NCBI RefSeq assembly: GCF_000406165.1 | Contig: NZ_CM001977.1 | Coordinates: forward strand, 1,581,537 to 1,645,536 | Direction: 5' to 3' | From: Dickeya zeae NCPPB 2538 | GTDB lineage: Bacteria > Pseudomonadota > Gammaproteobacteria > Enterobacterales > Enterobacteriaceae | Length of the DNA stretch: 64,000 nt | In this document: positions 33,668 to 42,615 of the stretch, one piece after another | How the letters are laid out: each line of letters opens with the position of its first letter | Position numbering within the stretch: the first letter of the stretch is position 1 | The notes under the pieces: model-generated | The model's input: the letters and a program-made list of their open reading frames with translations, nothing else | Told to the model about the DNA's origin: nothing | Databases searched by the model: none | Program-made: the position numbers and the translations under genes

Positions 33668-34402
33668 ATGAATTTTGAAGGAAAAGTTGCCCTGGTGACG
33701 GGCGCAAGTCGAGGCATTGGCCGTGCGATTGCCGAGATGCTGGCTGCTCGTGGCGCCACCGTGATCGGTACCGCCACCAGTGAGAAAGGGGCGGCGGATA
33801 TTAGCGAATGGCTGGGGCCGAAAGGCAAAGGCTACGCGTTAAACGTTACGGATAGCGCCTCGATTGAAAGCGTTTTGGCCAGCATCAAAGAAGCGTTCGG
33901 CGATATTGATATTCTGGTAAACAATGCCGGTATCACGCGCGATGATCTGATGATGCGCATGAAAGACGATGCCTGGCAGGAAGTGCTGGATACCAACCTG
34001 AGTTCGGTTTTCCGCCTGTCAAAAGCTGTGCTACGTGCCATGATGAAAAAACGTTTTGGCCGCATCATTACTGTTGGTTCCGTAATTGGTTCTCGCGGTA
34101 ACGCGGGGCAGGCTAACTATGCCGCGGCTAAAGCAGGGTTAGTGGGTTTCAGTAAGTCGCTGGCGCAGGAAGTCGCGTCTCGCGGTATTACTGTCAACGT
34201 CGTCGCGCCTGGCTTCATTGAAACCGATATGACCCGGGCATTGACCGAGGAACAACGGGCGGGCATTTTGGCGGGTGTTCCTGCCAGCCGTCTGGGTGAT
34301 CCAAAAGAAATCGCCAGTGCTGTGGCGTTTTTAGCCTCTGATGAGGCGGGCTACATTACCGGTGAAACATTGCATGTCAATGGTGGCATGTATATGATCT
34401 GA
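33668..34402 (+). CDS. fabG: 3-oxoacyl-ACP reductase FabG
   Basis: 244 residues, short-chain dehydrogenase. The NADP site is TGASRGIGRA, with catalytic Ser in GSVIGS and YAAAK (Tyr and Lys). It reduces 3-oxoacyl-ACP. The start MNFEGKVAL is by homology over an in-frame GTG 9 nt earlier. Confidence 0.97.
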   Translation: MNFEGKVALVTGASRGIGRAIAEMLAARGATVIGTATSEKGAADISEWLGPKGKGYALNVTDSASIESVLASIKEAFGDIDILVNNAGITRDDLMMRMKDDAWQEVLDTNLSSVFRLSKAVLRAMMKKRFGRIITVGSVIGSRGNAGQANYAAAKAGLVGFSKSLAQEVASRGITVNVVAPGFIETDMTRALTEEQRAGILAGVPASRLGDPKEIASAVAFLASDEAGYITGETLHVNGGMYMI

Positions 34403-34480
34403 TAAGTAGCACCGTAATTTGCGTTAATTTACAGCGAAAACTGCAAAAAGCACAAAATCTTGGTTTGACCAGTATTGATT

Positions 34481-34509
34481 TTGTTGCATCTTTTTCAACA
34501 TTTTATACA
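34481..34509 (+). promoter_or_regulatory. Predicted acpP promoter
   Basis: -35 TTGTTG (34481-34486), 17-bp spacer, -10 TATACA (34504-34509). An additional promoter here fits the much higher need for ACP than for the upstream enzymes. Confidence 0.55.
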
Positions 34510-34556
34510 CTACGAAAACCATCGCGAAAGCGAGTTTTGATAGGAAATTTAAGAGT

Positions 34557-34793
34557 ATGAGCACTATCGAAGAACGCGTTAAGAAAATCATCGTTGAACA
34601 GCTGGGTGTTAAGCCGGAAGAAGTCGTGAACAATGCCTCTTTCGTTGATGACCTGGGCGCTGATTCTCTTGACACTGTTGAGCTGGTAATGGCATTGGAA
34701 GAAGAATTCGATACCGAGATTCCAGACGAAGAAGCTGAAAAAATCACGACTGTTCAGGCAGCCATCGATTTCATTCAGGCTAATCAGCAGTAA
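34557..34793 (+). CDS. acpP: Acyl carrier protein
   Basis: 78 residues, very acidic. The 4'-phosphopantetheine Ser is in GADSLDTVEL (Ser37 with Met). It is the carrier for fatty acid synthesis, lipid A and other acyl transfers. TAAGAGT precedes ATG. Confidence 0.98.
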   Translation: MSTIEERVKKIIVEQLGVKPEEVVNNASFVDDLGADSLDTVELVMALEEEFDTEIPDEEAEKITTVQAAIDFIQANQQ

Positions 34794-34804
34794 TCGAACA
34801 TATC

Positions 34805-34832
34805 TAGGCGGTCGTTCGACCGCCTAAGTTTT
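34805..34832 (+). terminator. Terminator or attenuator between acpP and fabF
   Basis: Perfect TAGGCGGTCG / CGACCGCCTA stem with a TT loop, then AGTTTTCTT. The weak U-tract suggests partial termination, letting some transcripts continue into fabF. Confidence 0.75.
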
Positions 34833-34874
34833 CTTCTACCTCAGTATCATTTTTTCCCTCCCTGGAGGATCAGC

Positions 34875-36113
34875 GTGTCTAAGCGTCGAGTAGTTGTGAC
34901 TGGTCTGGGCATGTTATCTCCTGTCGGCAATACAGTAGCGTCAACCTGGAATGCTCTGCTTGCCGGTCAGAGTGGTATCAGCCTGATTGATCATTTCGAT
35001 ACTAGTGCCTATGCAACGCGTTTTGCTGGCTTAGTAAAGGACTTTAACAGTGAAGACTTCATCTCGCGCAAAGAAGCGCGCAAGATGGATGCCTTTATTC
35101 AATACGGAATTGCAGCAGGCATTCAGGCCATGCGGGACTCAGGCCTTGAGGTAACGGAAGCTAATGCGAGTCGTATCGGGGCTGCTATCGGGTCGGGTAT
35201 TGGTGGGCTGGGGCTGATCGAGGAAAACCATGGCGCATTGGTGCATGGTGGCCCGCGTAAAATCAGTCCGTTCTTTGTGCCGTCTACCATTGTTAACATG
35301 GTCGCCGGGCACCTGAGCATCATGTTTGGTCTTCGTGGACCTACCATTTCGATTGCCACCGCATGTACTTCTGGTGTGCATAACATCGGCCACGCTGCGC
35401 GTATTATCGCGTATAACGATGCCGATGTTATGTTGGCCGGCGGGGCTGAAAAAGCCAGTACGCCGTTGGGCGTGGGCGGGTTTGGCGCAGCGCGAGCGCT
35501 GTCGACCCGCAACGAGAATCCACAGGCTGCGAGCCGTCCGTGGGATAAAGATCGCGATGGCTTCGTGCTGGGCGATGGTGCCGGTGTTCTGGTGCTGGAA
35601 GAGTATGAGCATGCCAAAAAACGCGGCGCGAAAATTTACGCCGAGATCGTCGGTTTTGGTATGAGCAGCGACGCCTACCACATGACTTCTCCACCGGAAA
35701 ACGGTGCCGGAGCCGCTCTGGCAATGGAAAACGCGTTGCGTGATGCAGGCATTACCACCGATAAAGTGGGTTATATCAATGCACACGGTACGTCTACCCC
35801 AGCGGGTGACAAGGCCGAAACGCAGGCGGTGAAATCCGTTTTTGGTGCAGATACCCGTGTGTTGGTCAGTTCGACCAAGTCGATGATAGGCCATCTGCTG
35901 GGCGCCGCGGGTGCGGTAGAGTCAATCTTCTGTATTCTGGCGTTGCGTGATAATGCCGTTCCACCGACCATCAATCTGGATAACCCTGATGAGGGTTGTG
36001 ATCTGGATTTTGTGGCGCATGAAGCGCGTCAGGTCGCCAATATGGAATACACCTTGTGTAACTCCTTTGGCTTCGGCGGTACCAACGGTTCTGTGGTGTT
36101 CCGAAAAGTCTGA
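34875..36113 (+). CDS. fabF: 3-oxoacyl-ACP synthase II FabF
   Basis: 412 residues from a GTG start with GGAGG upstream. The Cys in ATACTSGVHNIG and the His residues in NAHGTSTPAGD and SMIGHLLGAAG form the Cys-His-His triad. It elongates acyl-ACP and controls cis-vaccenate with temperature. Confidence 0.97.
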   Translation: MSKRRVVVTGLGMLSPVGNTVASTWNALLAGQSGISLIDHFDTSAYATRFAGLVKDFNSEDFISRKEARKMDAFIQYGIAAGIQAMRDSGLEVTEANASRIGAAIGSGIGGLGLIEENHGALVHGGPRKISPFFVPSTIVNMVAGHLSIMFGLRGPTISIATACTSGVHNIGHAARIIAYNDADVMLAGGAEKASTPLGVGGFGAARALSTRNENPQAASRPWDKDRDGFVLGDGAGVLVLEEYEHAKKRGAKIYAEIVGFGMSSDAYHMTSPPENGAGAALAMENALRDAGITTDKVGYINAHGTSTPAGDKAETQAVKSVFGADTRVLVSSTKSMIGHLLGAAGAVESIFCILALRDNAVPPTINLDNPDEGCDLDFVAHEARQVANMEYTLCNSFGFGGTNGSVVFRKV

Positions 36114-36130
36114 TGTAATGCTTTAATAAA

Positions 36131-36156
36131 GAGCCCGGTTATGCCGGGTTTTTTTT
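36131..36156 (+). terminator. Terminator after fabF
   Basis: CCCGG / CCGGG core, extended by a G.U and an A-U pair, with a T8 run. pabC must be read through or have its own promoter in 36157-36238. Confidence 0.75.
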
Positions 36157-36238
36157 CGTCTGTGCAAAAATAGGAGTATTGCCGCTTGCCGGACACCCCG
36201 GCGATTGACAGGCTTGCACTCTGGCCGGGGAGGCGACT

Positions 36239-37042
36239 ATGTGGTGGGTTGACGGAAAGGCGGAACAACAACTGCCGGTATCAGATCGCAGTGTACAATT
36301 TGGCGATGGGTGTTTTACTACGGCCAGAGTCGTCGCGGGGCGGGTGGTATGGCTGGATCGACATATTCAGCGGCTTCAGCAGGCGGCGGAAACATTGCTG
36401 TTGCCTGAAGTTGACTGGCTGTGTTTGCGCGATGAAATACAACAAGCGGCAGCAGGCCGTGCGGATGGCGTAGTAAAAGTCATCATTAGCCGGGGTCATG
36501 GTGGTCGTGGTTACAGCACCGCGGGCTGTCACCAACCGGTGCGGATCGTGATGCAGGCACCTTACCCACAGCATTACGTCAACTGGCGTCAGGATGGCAT
36601 CCGGCTGGCGCTCAGCCCGGTACCGCTGGCGCAAAATGCGTGGCTGGCGGGTATCAAGCATTTGAACCGACTGGAGCAAGTACTGATTCGCACGCATCTT
36701 GAACGCTCCGGTGCTGATGAGGCGCTGGTGCTTGACACCTCCGGGGCGCTGGTGGAATGCTGTGCCGCTAATTTATTCTGGCGTAAGGGATCGCGGGTTT
36801 TTACGCCCGATATCTCACTTTGTGGTGTTGACGGTGTGGCGCGTCGACATATTATGGCGCTGTTGCAGCCCTCTGCGTTTGAACTCCATGTGGTGTCGGA
36901 GCCTCTGGAAACGTTGGCGGATGCCGATGAAGTGCTGGTGTGTAATGCGCTGATGCCGGTGATACCCGTGAATCAGGCGCACATCTGGCGTTATCGCTCA
37001 CGAGAGTTATACGACTTTCTGAGCCCTAACTGTGAGTCATGA
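36239..37042 (+). CDS. pabC: Aminodeoxychorismate lyase PabC
   Basis: 267 residues (E. coli 269), PLP fold type IV. PLP Lys140 is in AGIKHLNRLEQVLIR; VQFGDGCFTTAR and VKVIISRGHGGRGYS are typical. It releases pyruvate from aminodeoxychorismate to give p-aminobenzoate for folate. 6 bp before mltG. Confidence 0.95.
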   Translation: MWWVDGKAEQQLPVSDRSVQFGDGCFTTARVVAGRVVWLDRHIQRLQQAAETLLLPEVDWLCLRDEIQQAAAGRADGVVKVIISRGHGGRGYSTAGCHQPVRIVMQAPYPQHYVNWRQDGIRLALSPVPLAQNAWLAGIKHLNRLEQVLIRTHLERSGADEALVLDTSGALVECCAANLFWRKGSRVFTPDISLCGVDGVARRHIMALLQPSAFELHVVSEPLETLADADEVLVCNALMPVIPVNQAHIWRYRSRELYDFLSPNCES

Positions 37043-37048
37043 TGGGTT

Positions 37049-38083
37049 ATGAAGAGAACGAAGTGGGGTCTTGGGATTATTGTTCTGTTGGCGGTGGTTG
37101 TCTGGAGCGGGTGGCGGCAAATACAACACTTCGCTGCGTCGCCGCTTATCATCAAACAGGAAACCATTTTTACTCTCCCTGCTGGCACGAATCGTGAAGG
37201 CTTGAAAGAATTACTGACAGAACAGCATATTATCGACGACAGTCACTGGTTTCCCTGGCTACTACAGTTGGAGCCGGAACTGGCGACGTTTAAAGCCGGA
37301 ACCTATCGACTGACGCCTGCCATGACCGTGCGCGATATGCTGGCATTGCTGGCCAGTGGCAAGGAAGCACAGTTTTCGCTGCGATTTGTGGAAGGGTCTC
37401 GCCTGAAAGACTGGCTGGAAACGCTGAAGTCGGCACCGTATCTGCGGCACACGCTGGATGATAAAACCCCGCAGGAGATTGCCGACGCGATAGGATTGAA
37501 AGATAAACCGAACCCTGAAGGGTGGTTTTATCCAGATACCTACCTCCATACCGCTGGGATGAGTGATAAGTCGATTCTGCAGCGGGCGCACCAGCGGATG
37601 ACCAAAATACTTAATGATGCCTGGACCGCACGGGATGACGGCCTGCCGTATAAAACGTCGGAAGAACTGCTGGTGATGGCGTCATTGATTGAAAAAGAGA
37701 CCGCCATTAACGAGGAGCGGCCACTGGTGGCGTCGGTGTTTATCAACCGCCTGCGAATAGGGATGCGCTTGCAGACTGACCCAACGGTGATTTACGGCAT
37801 GGGCGAGAGCTATAACGGCGTGATTACCCGCAGTGCGCTTGAAGCAGCCACACCGTACAATACCTATGTGATTAACGGGCTGCCGCCAACGCCTATCGCC
37901 ATGCCGGGCAAGGCATCGATTGAAGCGGCAGCGCATCCGGCCAAAACCAGTTATCTCTATTTTGTGGCCGATGGTAAAGGTGGTCATACGTTTACCACGA
38001 ATCTGAACGATCATAATCGCGCCGTGCAGGCATATCGTTCCGCGCAGGCTGCGGCCGCCGGAAAGGAAAAGAATGAACAGTAA
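37049..38083 (+). CDS. mltG: Endolytic murein transglycosylase MltG
   Basis: 344 residues. One N-terminal TM helix (about 5-24) precedes a LysM-like part and a YceG domain with MASLIEKETAINEERP (catalytic Glu) and LQTDPTVIYG. It cuts nascent glycan strands in the periplasm and sets strand length. Overlaps tmk by 11 nt. Confidence 0.95.
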   Translation: MKRTKWGLGIIVLLAVVVWSGWRQIQHFAASPLIIKQETIFTLPAGTNREGLKELLTEQHIIDDSHWFPWLLQLEPELATFKAGTYRLTPAMTVRDMLALLASGKEAQFSLRFVEGSRLKDWLETLKSAPYLRHTLDDKTPQEIADAIGLKDKPNPEGWFYPDTYLHTAGMSDKSILQRAHQRMTKILNDAWTARDDGLPYKTSEELLVMASLIEKETAINEERPLVASVFINRLRIGMRLQTDPTVIYGMGESYNGVITRSALEAATPYNTYVINGLPPTPIAMPGKASIEAAAHPAKTSYLYFVADGKGGHTFTTNLNDHNRAVQAYRSAQAAAAGKEKNEQ

Positions 38084-38717
38084 ATTTATTGTGATTGAGG
38101 GCCTGGAAGGGGCGGGTAAGACCAGTGCTCATGCCGTGGTTGTAGCAACGCTACGTGAGTTTGGCATTGACGATATCGTTTTTACCCGTGAACCCGGCGG
38201 TACGCCATTAGCGGAAAAATTGCGTACGCTGATCAAACAGGGTGTGGCAGAAGAAAAGCTCACGGACAAAGCAGAATTGCTGATGTTGTACGCCGCTCGC
38301 GTGCAACTGGTGGAGAACGTGATCCGCCCAGCACTAGCGCGTGGTGCCTGGGTGGTTGGCGATCGCCACGACCTCTCGTCCCAGGCTTATCAGGGCGGTG
38401 GTCGGGGAATGGACCCTCACTTGATGACGTCATTGCGAGATACGGTGCTGGGCACTTTTCGTCCTGACTTGACGCTTTATCTGGATATCCCACCTGAGCT
38501 GGGGCTAAAACGCGCCCGCCAGCGTGGTGAGCTGGATCGCATTGAGCAGGAGTCGCTGACGTTTTTCGAGCGTACGCGAGCCCGCTATCAGCAATTGGCG
38601 GCAGCCGACGACAGTATTGTGACGGTGGATGCCTCTCGCGAGCTGGAGCAGGTTAACGCTGATATTCGTCGGGTACTCCGTGACTGGTTGCAGCAGCTGA
38701 CCGGGCGAGGGGAGTGA
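38073..38717 (+). CDS. tmk: Thymidylate kinase
   Basis: 214 residues. The P-loop GLEGAGKTSA and the motif TREPGGTPLAEKLR are visible. In GDRHDLSSQAYQGGGRG the usual Tyr or Phe after the DRH-type motif is replaced by His-Asp. It phosphorylates dTMP to dTDP. Translationally coupled to mltG. Confidence 0.97.
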   Translation: MNSKFIVIEGLEGAGKTSAHAVVVATLREFGIDDIVFTREPGGTPLAEKLRTLIKQGVAEEKLTDKAELLMLYAARVQLVENVIRPALARGAWVVGDRHDLSSQAYQGGGRGMDPHLMTSLRDTVLGTFRPDLTLYLDIPPELGLKRARQRGELDRIEQESLTFFERTRARYQQLAAADDSIVTVDASRELEQVNADIRRVLRDWLQQLTGRGE

Positions 38718-38724
38718 GTCGTTG

Positions 38725-39735
38725 ATGGAGTGGTATCCCTGGCTGAATGCCCCTTACCGACAGTTACTGGCGTCGCATCAGGCAAAGCGTGGTCATCATG
38801 CGGTGTTGTTGCAGGCTATCGAGGGGATGGGGGAGGCGTCGCTGGCGTATGCCTTCAGTCGATGGCTGCTGTGCCAGCAGCCGGAGGGGGCTAAAAGTTG
38901 CGGACGTTGCCACTCTTGTGAATTGATGAGCGCGGGAACCCACCCTGACTGGCACACCCTCAGCCCCGAGAAAGGGAAACACAGTCTGGGGGTTGACGCG
39001 GTGCGTGACGCACTGGAGCCGGTGTACCAGCGTTCGCGGCAGGGAGGGGCCAAGGTAGTTTGGCTACCCTTGGCGGAAAGCCTGACTGAAGCGGCAGCCA
39101 ACGCGTTGCTGAAAACGCTGGAGGAGCCGCCAGCACACACCTATTTCCTGTTGGGGTGCCGGGCACCGGGTCAGTTACTGGCGACGTTGCGCAGCCGCTG
39201 TTTGCATTTATATCTGGATGTGCCGACTGAGGTACAAGGAATGCAGTGGCTGCGTACGCGCGGATACGCTGATGAAATTGCATTACAGACCGCATTGAGG
39301 TTGTCGGCAGGGGCACCGCTGGCAGCGGAGGCGTTGCTGCAACCTGACCACTGGAAGGCTCGTCAGTCGGTCTGTCAGCAGTTAAGCCAAAGCCTGCAAT
39401 CGGGCGATGCGCTGACGCTGTTGCCCGTCTTGAATCATGATGATGCCGAACGCCGAATTCACTGGGTCAGCACTGTGTTTCTGGATGCGCTGAAATGGCG
39501 CTATCAGGCGTCTGGCCAACGAACCAACCAGGATCAGGCATCATTAGTGGCGCAACTGTCATCACAATGTGGCGATGCCCGCTTGCATGCCAGTCTGCGG
39601 TGTTGGCTACAGTGTCGGCACCAACTGGTGTCGGTGACTGGCGTTAACCGCGAATTGTTATTAACGGAACTGTTGTTGACGTGGGAGTCGGTATTGTCGT
39701 CCCCTACGCTGCCGATTCCGTCACCTTTTTCCTGA
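38725..39735 (+). CDS. holB: DNA polymerase III subunit delta' HolB
   Basis: 336 residues from MEWYPWLNAPYRQLL; a TTG one codon earlier is also possible. The zinc module CGRCHSCELMSAGTHPD, the sensor region NALLKTLEEPP (SRC-like arginine finger LRSRCLHL) and the collar domain at the C-terminus are visible. A clamp-loader subunit without ATPase activity of its own. Confidence 0.95.
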   Translation: MEWYPWLNAPYRQLLASHQAKRGHHAVLLQAIEGMGEASLAYAFSRWLLCQQPEGAKSCGRCHSCELMSAGTHPDWHTLSPEKGKHSLGVDAVRDALEPVYQRSRQGGAKVVWLPLAESLTEAAANALLKTLEEPPAHTYFLLGCRAPGQLLATLRSRCLHLYLDVPTEVQGMQWLRTRGYADEIALQTALRLSAGAPLAAEALLQPDHWKARQSVCQQLSQSLQSGDALTLLPVLNHDDAERRIHWVSTVFLDALKWRYQASGQRTNQDQASLVAQLSSQCGDARLHASLRCWLQCRHQLVSVTGVNRELLLTELLLTWESVLSSPTLPIPSPFS

Positions 39736-39753
39736 ATACCGGAAGTCCTGATT

Positions 39754-40548
39754 ATGTTGCTAGTCGATTCCCACTGCCATCTTGATGGTTTGGATTATCA
39801 GTCCCTGCATCGTGATGTGTCTGATGTATTGAACAAGGCACGTGAGCGTGATGTGGGCTTTTTTCTGGCGGTAGCCACCACGTTACCTGGGTTTCGTGCG
39901 ATGACCGAGTTGATTGGCGATCGTAACGATGTGGCGTTTTCCTGCGGGGTGCACCCACTCAGCCAGGAAACACCGTATGATTTCGCTGAACTGCGAGCAC
40001 TGGCGGCGTTGCCGTCGGTGGTGGCATTGGGTGAAACCGGGCTGGATTACTATTATCAGCAAGATACCGTCTCTTCGCAGCAGGCGTCGTTTCGTGAACA
40101 CATTCGCATCGGCCGGGAATTGAACAAACCCGTTATCGTGCATACCCGCTCTGCGCGTGAAGATACGCTGGCTATCCTGCGCGAAGAAAAAGCCGATGAG
40201 TGCGGTGGTGTACTGCACTGTTTTACCGAGGATAAGGAAACAGCGGAGCAACTGCTGGATCTCGGGTTCTACATTTCTTTTTCCGGGATTGTGACCTTCC
40301 GTAATGCCGAGGCGCTGCGAGATGTCGCGCGCTATGTGCCGTTAGACAGGCTATTGATTGAAACCGATTCACCGTGGCTGGCACCGGTTCCCTATCGCGG
40401 CAAGGAAAACCAGCCCGCGTACGTGCGTGATGTCGCGGAATATCTGGCTGTTCTCAAAAATGTCAGTCTTGAAAAGCTGGCATCCACCACCACTGAAAAC
40501 TTCGCCCGTCTGTTCCACATTGATTCAGCACGGTTGACCGGGGCCTGA
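39754..40548 (+). CDS. ycfH: TatD-family metallohydrolase YcfH
   Basis: 264 residues. The TatD metal ligands are in DSHCHLDGLD, GETGLDYYY, VHTRSA, LHCFTED and ETDSPWLAPVP. A putative deoxyribonuclease or hydrolase in the conserved holB-ycfH-ptsG order. Confidence 0.93.
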   Translation: MLLVDSHCHLDGLDYQSLHRDVSDVLNKARERDVGFFLAVATTLPGFRAMTELIGDRNDVAFSCGVHPLSQETPYDFAELRALAALPSVVALGETGLDYYYQQDTVSSQQASFREHIRIGRELNKPVIVHTRSAREDTLAILREEKADECGGVLHCFTEDKETAEQLLDLGFYISFSGIVTFRNAEALRDVARYVPLDRLLIETDSPWLAPVPYRGKENQPAYVRDVAEYLAVLKNVSLEKLASTTTENFARLFHIDSARLTGA

Positions 40549-40708
40549 TCCTGGTTGAGAATACGCGAGTTTTTTTTTGCTTCGTAATTAATCGCTAATA
40601 ATCCCTGCCATTTGCAGTGTTTTCTGCACGGTGGTAGGGCTAATTTTTGGCGTTAGATCACAAACTATAAGACTTCTGATAGTAACGTGGGTTTTCCATG
40701 ATTTGAAA

Positions 40709-40724
40709 CGTGACTGCTATCAAA
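40709..40724 (+). promoter_or_regulatory. CRP site of ptsG
   Basis: CGTGA-CTGCTA-TCAAA fits the CRP consensus (TGTGA-N6-TCACA), and its position relative to the Mlc box is that of E. coli ptsG. A second weaker candidate, TTGGC-N6-TCACA, lies at 40647-40662, about six helical turns upstream. Confidence 0.7.
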
Positions 40725-40738
40725 CATTTGATGCAACA

Positions 40739-40765
40739 TTTATTTTACTCTGCGTAAAAATTAAT
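40739..40765 (+). promoter_or_regulatory. Mlc operator of ptsG
   Basis: The segment TTATTTTACTCTGCGTAAAA closely matches the E. coli ptsG Mlc site (TTATTTTACTCTGTGTAATA). Mlc represses until released by unphosphorylated EIICB-Glc. The arrangement CRP then Mlc is conserved. Confidence 0.8.
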
Positions 40766-40855
40766 GAGGATGCATATCACATCCCGACCGCGTGAAGGAT
40801 GACCTCCCCACCTTCAGGTGAACTGTCAGAAACTATCAGAAGTAGAAGCACTATT

Positions 40856-40871
40856 ACTCAGGAGCACTCTC
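40856..40871 (+). promoter_or_regulatory. SgrS pairing region over the ptsG ribosome site
   Basis: ACTCAGGAGCACTCTC spans the Shine-Dalgarno sequence just before the ATG and is the same as the E. coli segment that pairs with SgrS sRNA during glucose-phosphate stress. No sgrS gene is in the window. Confidence 0.75.
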
Positions 40872-40875
40872 TATT

Positions 40876-42309
40876 ATGTTCAAGAATGCATTTGCAAACC
40901 TGCAAAAAGTAGGTAAATCGCTGATGCTGCCAGTGTCTGTGCTGCCTATCGCCGGTATCTTGCTGGGCGTCGGGTCAGCCAACTTTAGCTGGTTGCCGAC
41001 GATTGTTTCCAGCGTGATGGCGCAGGCAGGCGATTCGGTTTTTGCCAATATGCCGCTGATTTTTGCCATCGGCGTGGCACTGGGCTTCACCAACAATGAC
41101 GGTGTATCGGCGCTGGCGTCGGTAGTGGCTTACGGCATCATGGTGAAAACCATGGCAGTGGTAGCACCGCTGGTGCTGCACATGTCCCCGGCTGATATCG
41201 CCGCTAACCACATGGCCGATACCGGCGTGTTGGGTGGGATTATCGCCGGTGCGATCGCCGCTTACATGTTCAATCGTTTTTACCGCATTCGCTTGCCTGA
41301 GTACCTGGGCTTCTTTGCCGGTAAACGTTTTGTGCCGATCATCTCTGGTTTGACCGCCATCATCACCGGTGTGGTGCTGTCGTTCATTTGGCCGCCGGTG
41401 GGTAGCGCGATCCAGACATTCTCTAAATGGGCGGCTTACCAGAACCCGGTGCTGGCATTCGGTATCTACGGTATCGTTGAACGTAGCCTGGTGCCGTTTG
41501 GTCTGCATCATATCTGGAACGTACCGTTCCAGATGCAAGTTGGTGAGTTCACCAATGCGGCAGGTCAGGTATTCCACGGCGACATCCCGCGTTATATGGC
41601 GGGTGACCCGACGGCGGGTAAACTGTCAGGTGGCTTCCTGTTCAAAATGTATGGTCTGCCTGCGGCTGCACTGGCTATCTGGCATTCGGCTAAACCGGAA
41701 AATCGCGCCAAAGTGGGCGGTATCATGATTTCCGCTGCGCTGACTGCGTTCCTGACCGGGATTACCGAACCTATCGAGTTTTCCTTCATCTTCGTAGCGC
41801 CGATCCTGTACGTCATCCACGCTATTCTGGCTGGTCTGGCGTTCCCGATTTGTATTCTGCTTGGTATGCGTGATGGCACCAGCTTCTCTCACGGTTTGAT
41901 CGACTTCATTGTACTGAGCGGTAACGGTAGCAAACTGTGGTTGTTCCCGATTGTGGGTCTGTGCTACGCCGTGGTGTATTACACCATCTTCCGCGTGCTG
42001 ATCGCCAAGCTGGACCTGAAAACCCCAGGTCGTGAAGATTCTGCATCCGAGCAGTCTGCTCAGGGCGGTTCTGAAATGGCCGCGTCGCTGGTATCGGCAT
42101 TCGGTGGTAAAGAAAACATCACTAACCTGGATGCGTGTATTACCCGTCTGCGTGTTAGCGTGGGTGATGTGTCCAAGGTTGACCAGGCCGAGTTGAAGAA
42201 ACTGGGCGCGGCAGGTGTGGTGGTAGCTGGCTCCGGTGTACAGGCTATCTTCGGCACCAAGTCCGATAACCTGAAAACCGATATGGATGATTACATCCGC
42301 AACCACTGA
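40876..42309 (+). CDS. ptsG: Glucose-specific PTS enzyme IICB
   Basis: 477 residues as in E. coli. EIIC domain (about 1-385) has ten or so TM helices and the GITEPIEFSF motif. The linker has DSASEQSAQGG, and EIIB (about 400-477) has the phospho-Cys in DACITRLRVSV. It imports and phosphorylates glucose. Control by CRP, Mlc and SgrS is supported by the upstream sequence. Confidence 0.98.
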   Translation: MFKNAFANLQKVGKSLMLPVSVLPIAGILLGVGSANFSWLPTIVSSVMAQAGDSVFANMPLIFAIGVALGFTNNDGVSALASVVAYGIMVKTMAVVAPLVLHMSPADIAANHMADTGVLGGIIAGAIAAYMFNRFYRIRLPEYLGFFAGKRFVPIISGLTAIITGVVLSFIWPPVGSAIQTFSKWAAYQNPVLAFGIYGIVERSLVPFGLHHIWNVPFQMQVGEFTNAAGQVFHGDIPRYMAGDPTAGKLSGGFLFKMYGLPAAALAIWHSAKPENRAKVGGIMISAALTAFLTGITEPIEFSFIFVAPILYVIHAILAGLAFPICILLGMRDGTSFSHGLIDFIVLSGNGSKLWLFPIVGLCYAVVYYTIFRVLIAKLDLKTPGREDSASEQSAQGGSEMAASLVSAFGGKENITNLDACITRLRVSVGDVSKVDQAELKKLGAAGVVVAGSGVQAIFGTKSDNLKTDMDDYIRNH

Positions 42310-42347
42310 AAGGTCCGTCGCCATTGACGGATGACAGGGAGTTGACG

Positions 42348-42370
42348 AAAGGGGCTGCGGCCCCTTTTTT
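42348..42370 (+). terminator. Terminator of ptsG
   Basis: AAAGGGGC / GCCCCTTT stem with a short TGCG loop and a T6 run. 42371-42615 then holds only the upstream region of the next gene. Confidence 0.9.
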
Positions 42371-42615
42371 ATTGCTGCCGATTTTTTATTGCCATCGATA
42401 TTGTGCCTTTAAATTCCCACCCGACCGAACAGAATCGTTTCCCCTCACAGGATATTCAGCAGTAGGATGATTGACGCTGCCGCGTGTCATGTAACCGTTG
42501 GCTTATCATCACCGGTAGCGCGATAACCAACGCCGCCCTGAATAACCATATCGTTGGAATAACAACATCATCCATCAGCGGCGTATCACAACATCACTTT
42601 TTCAGAGGGAACAGG

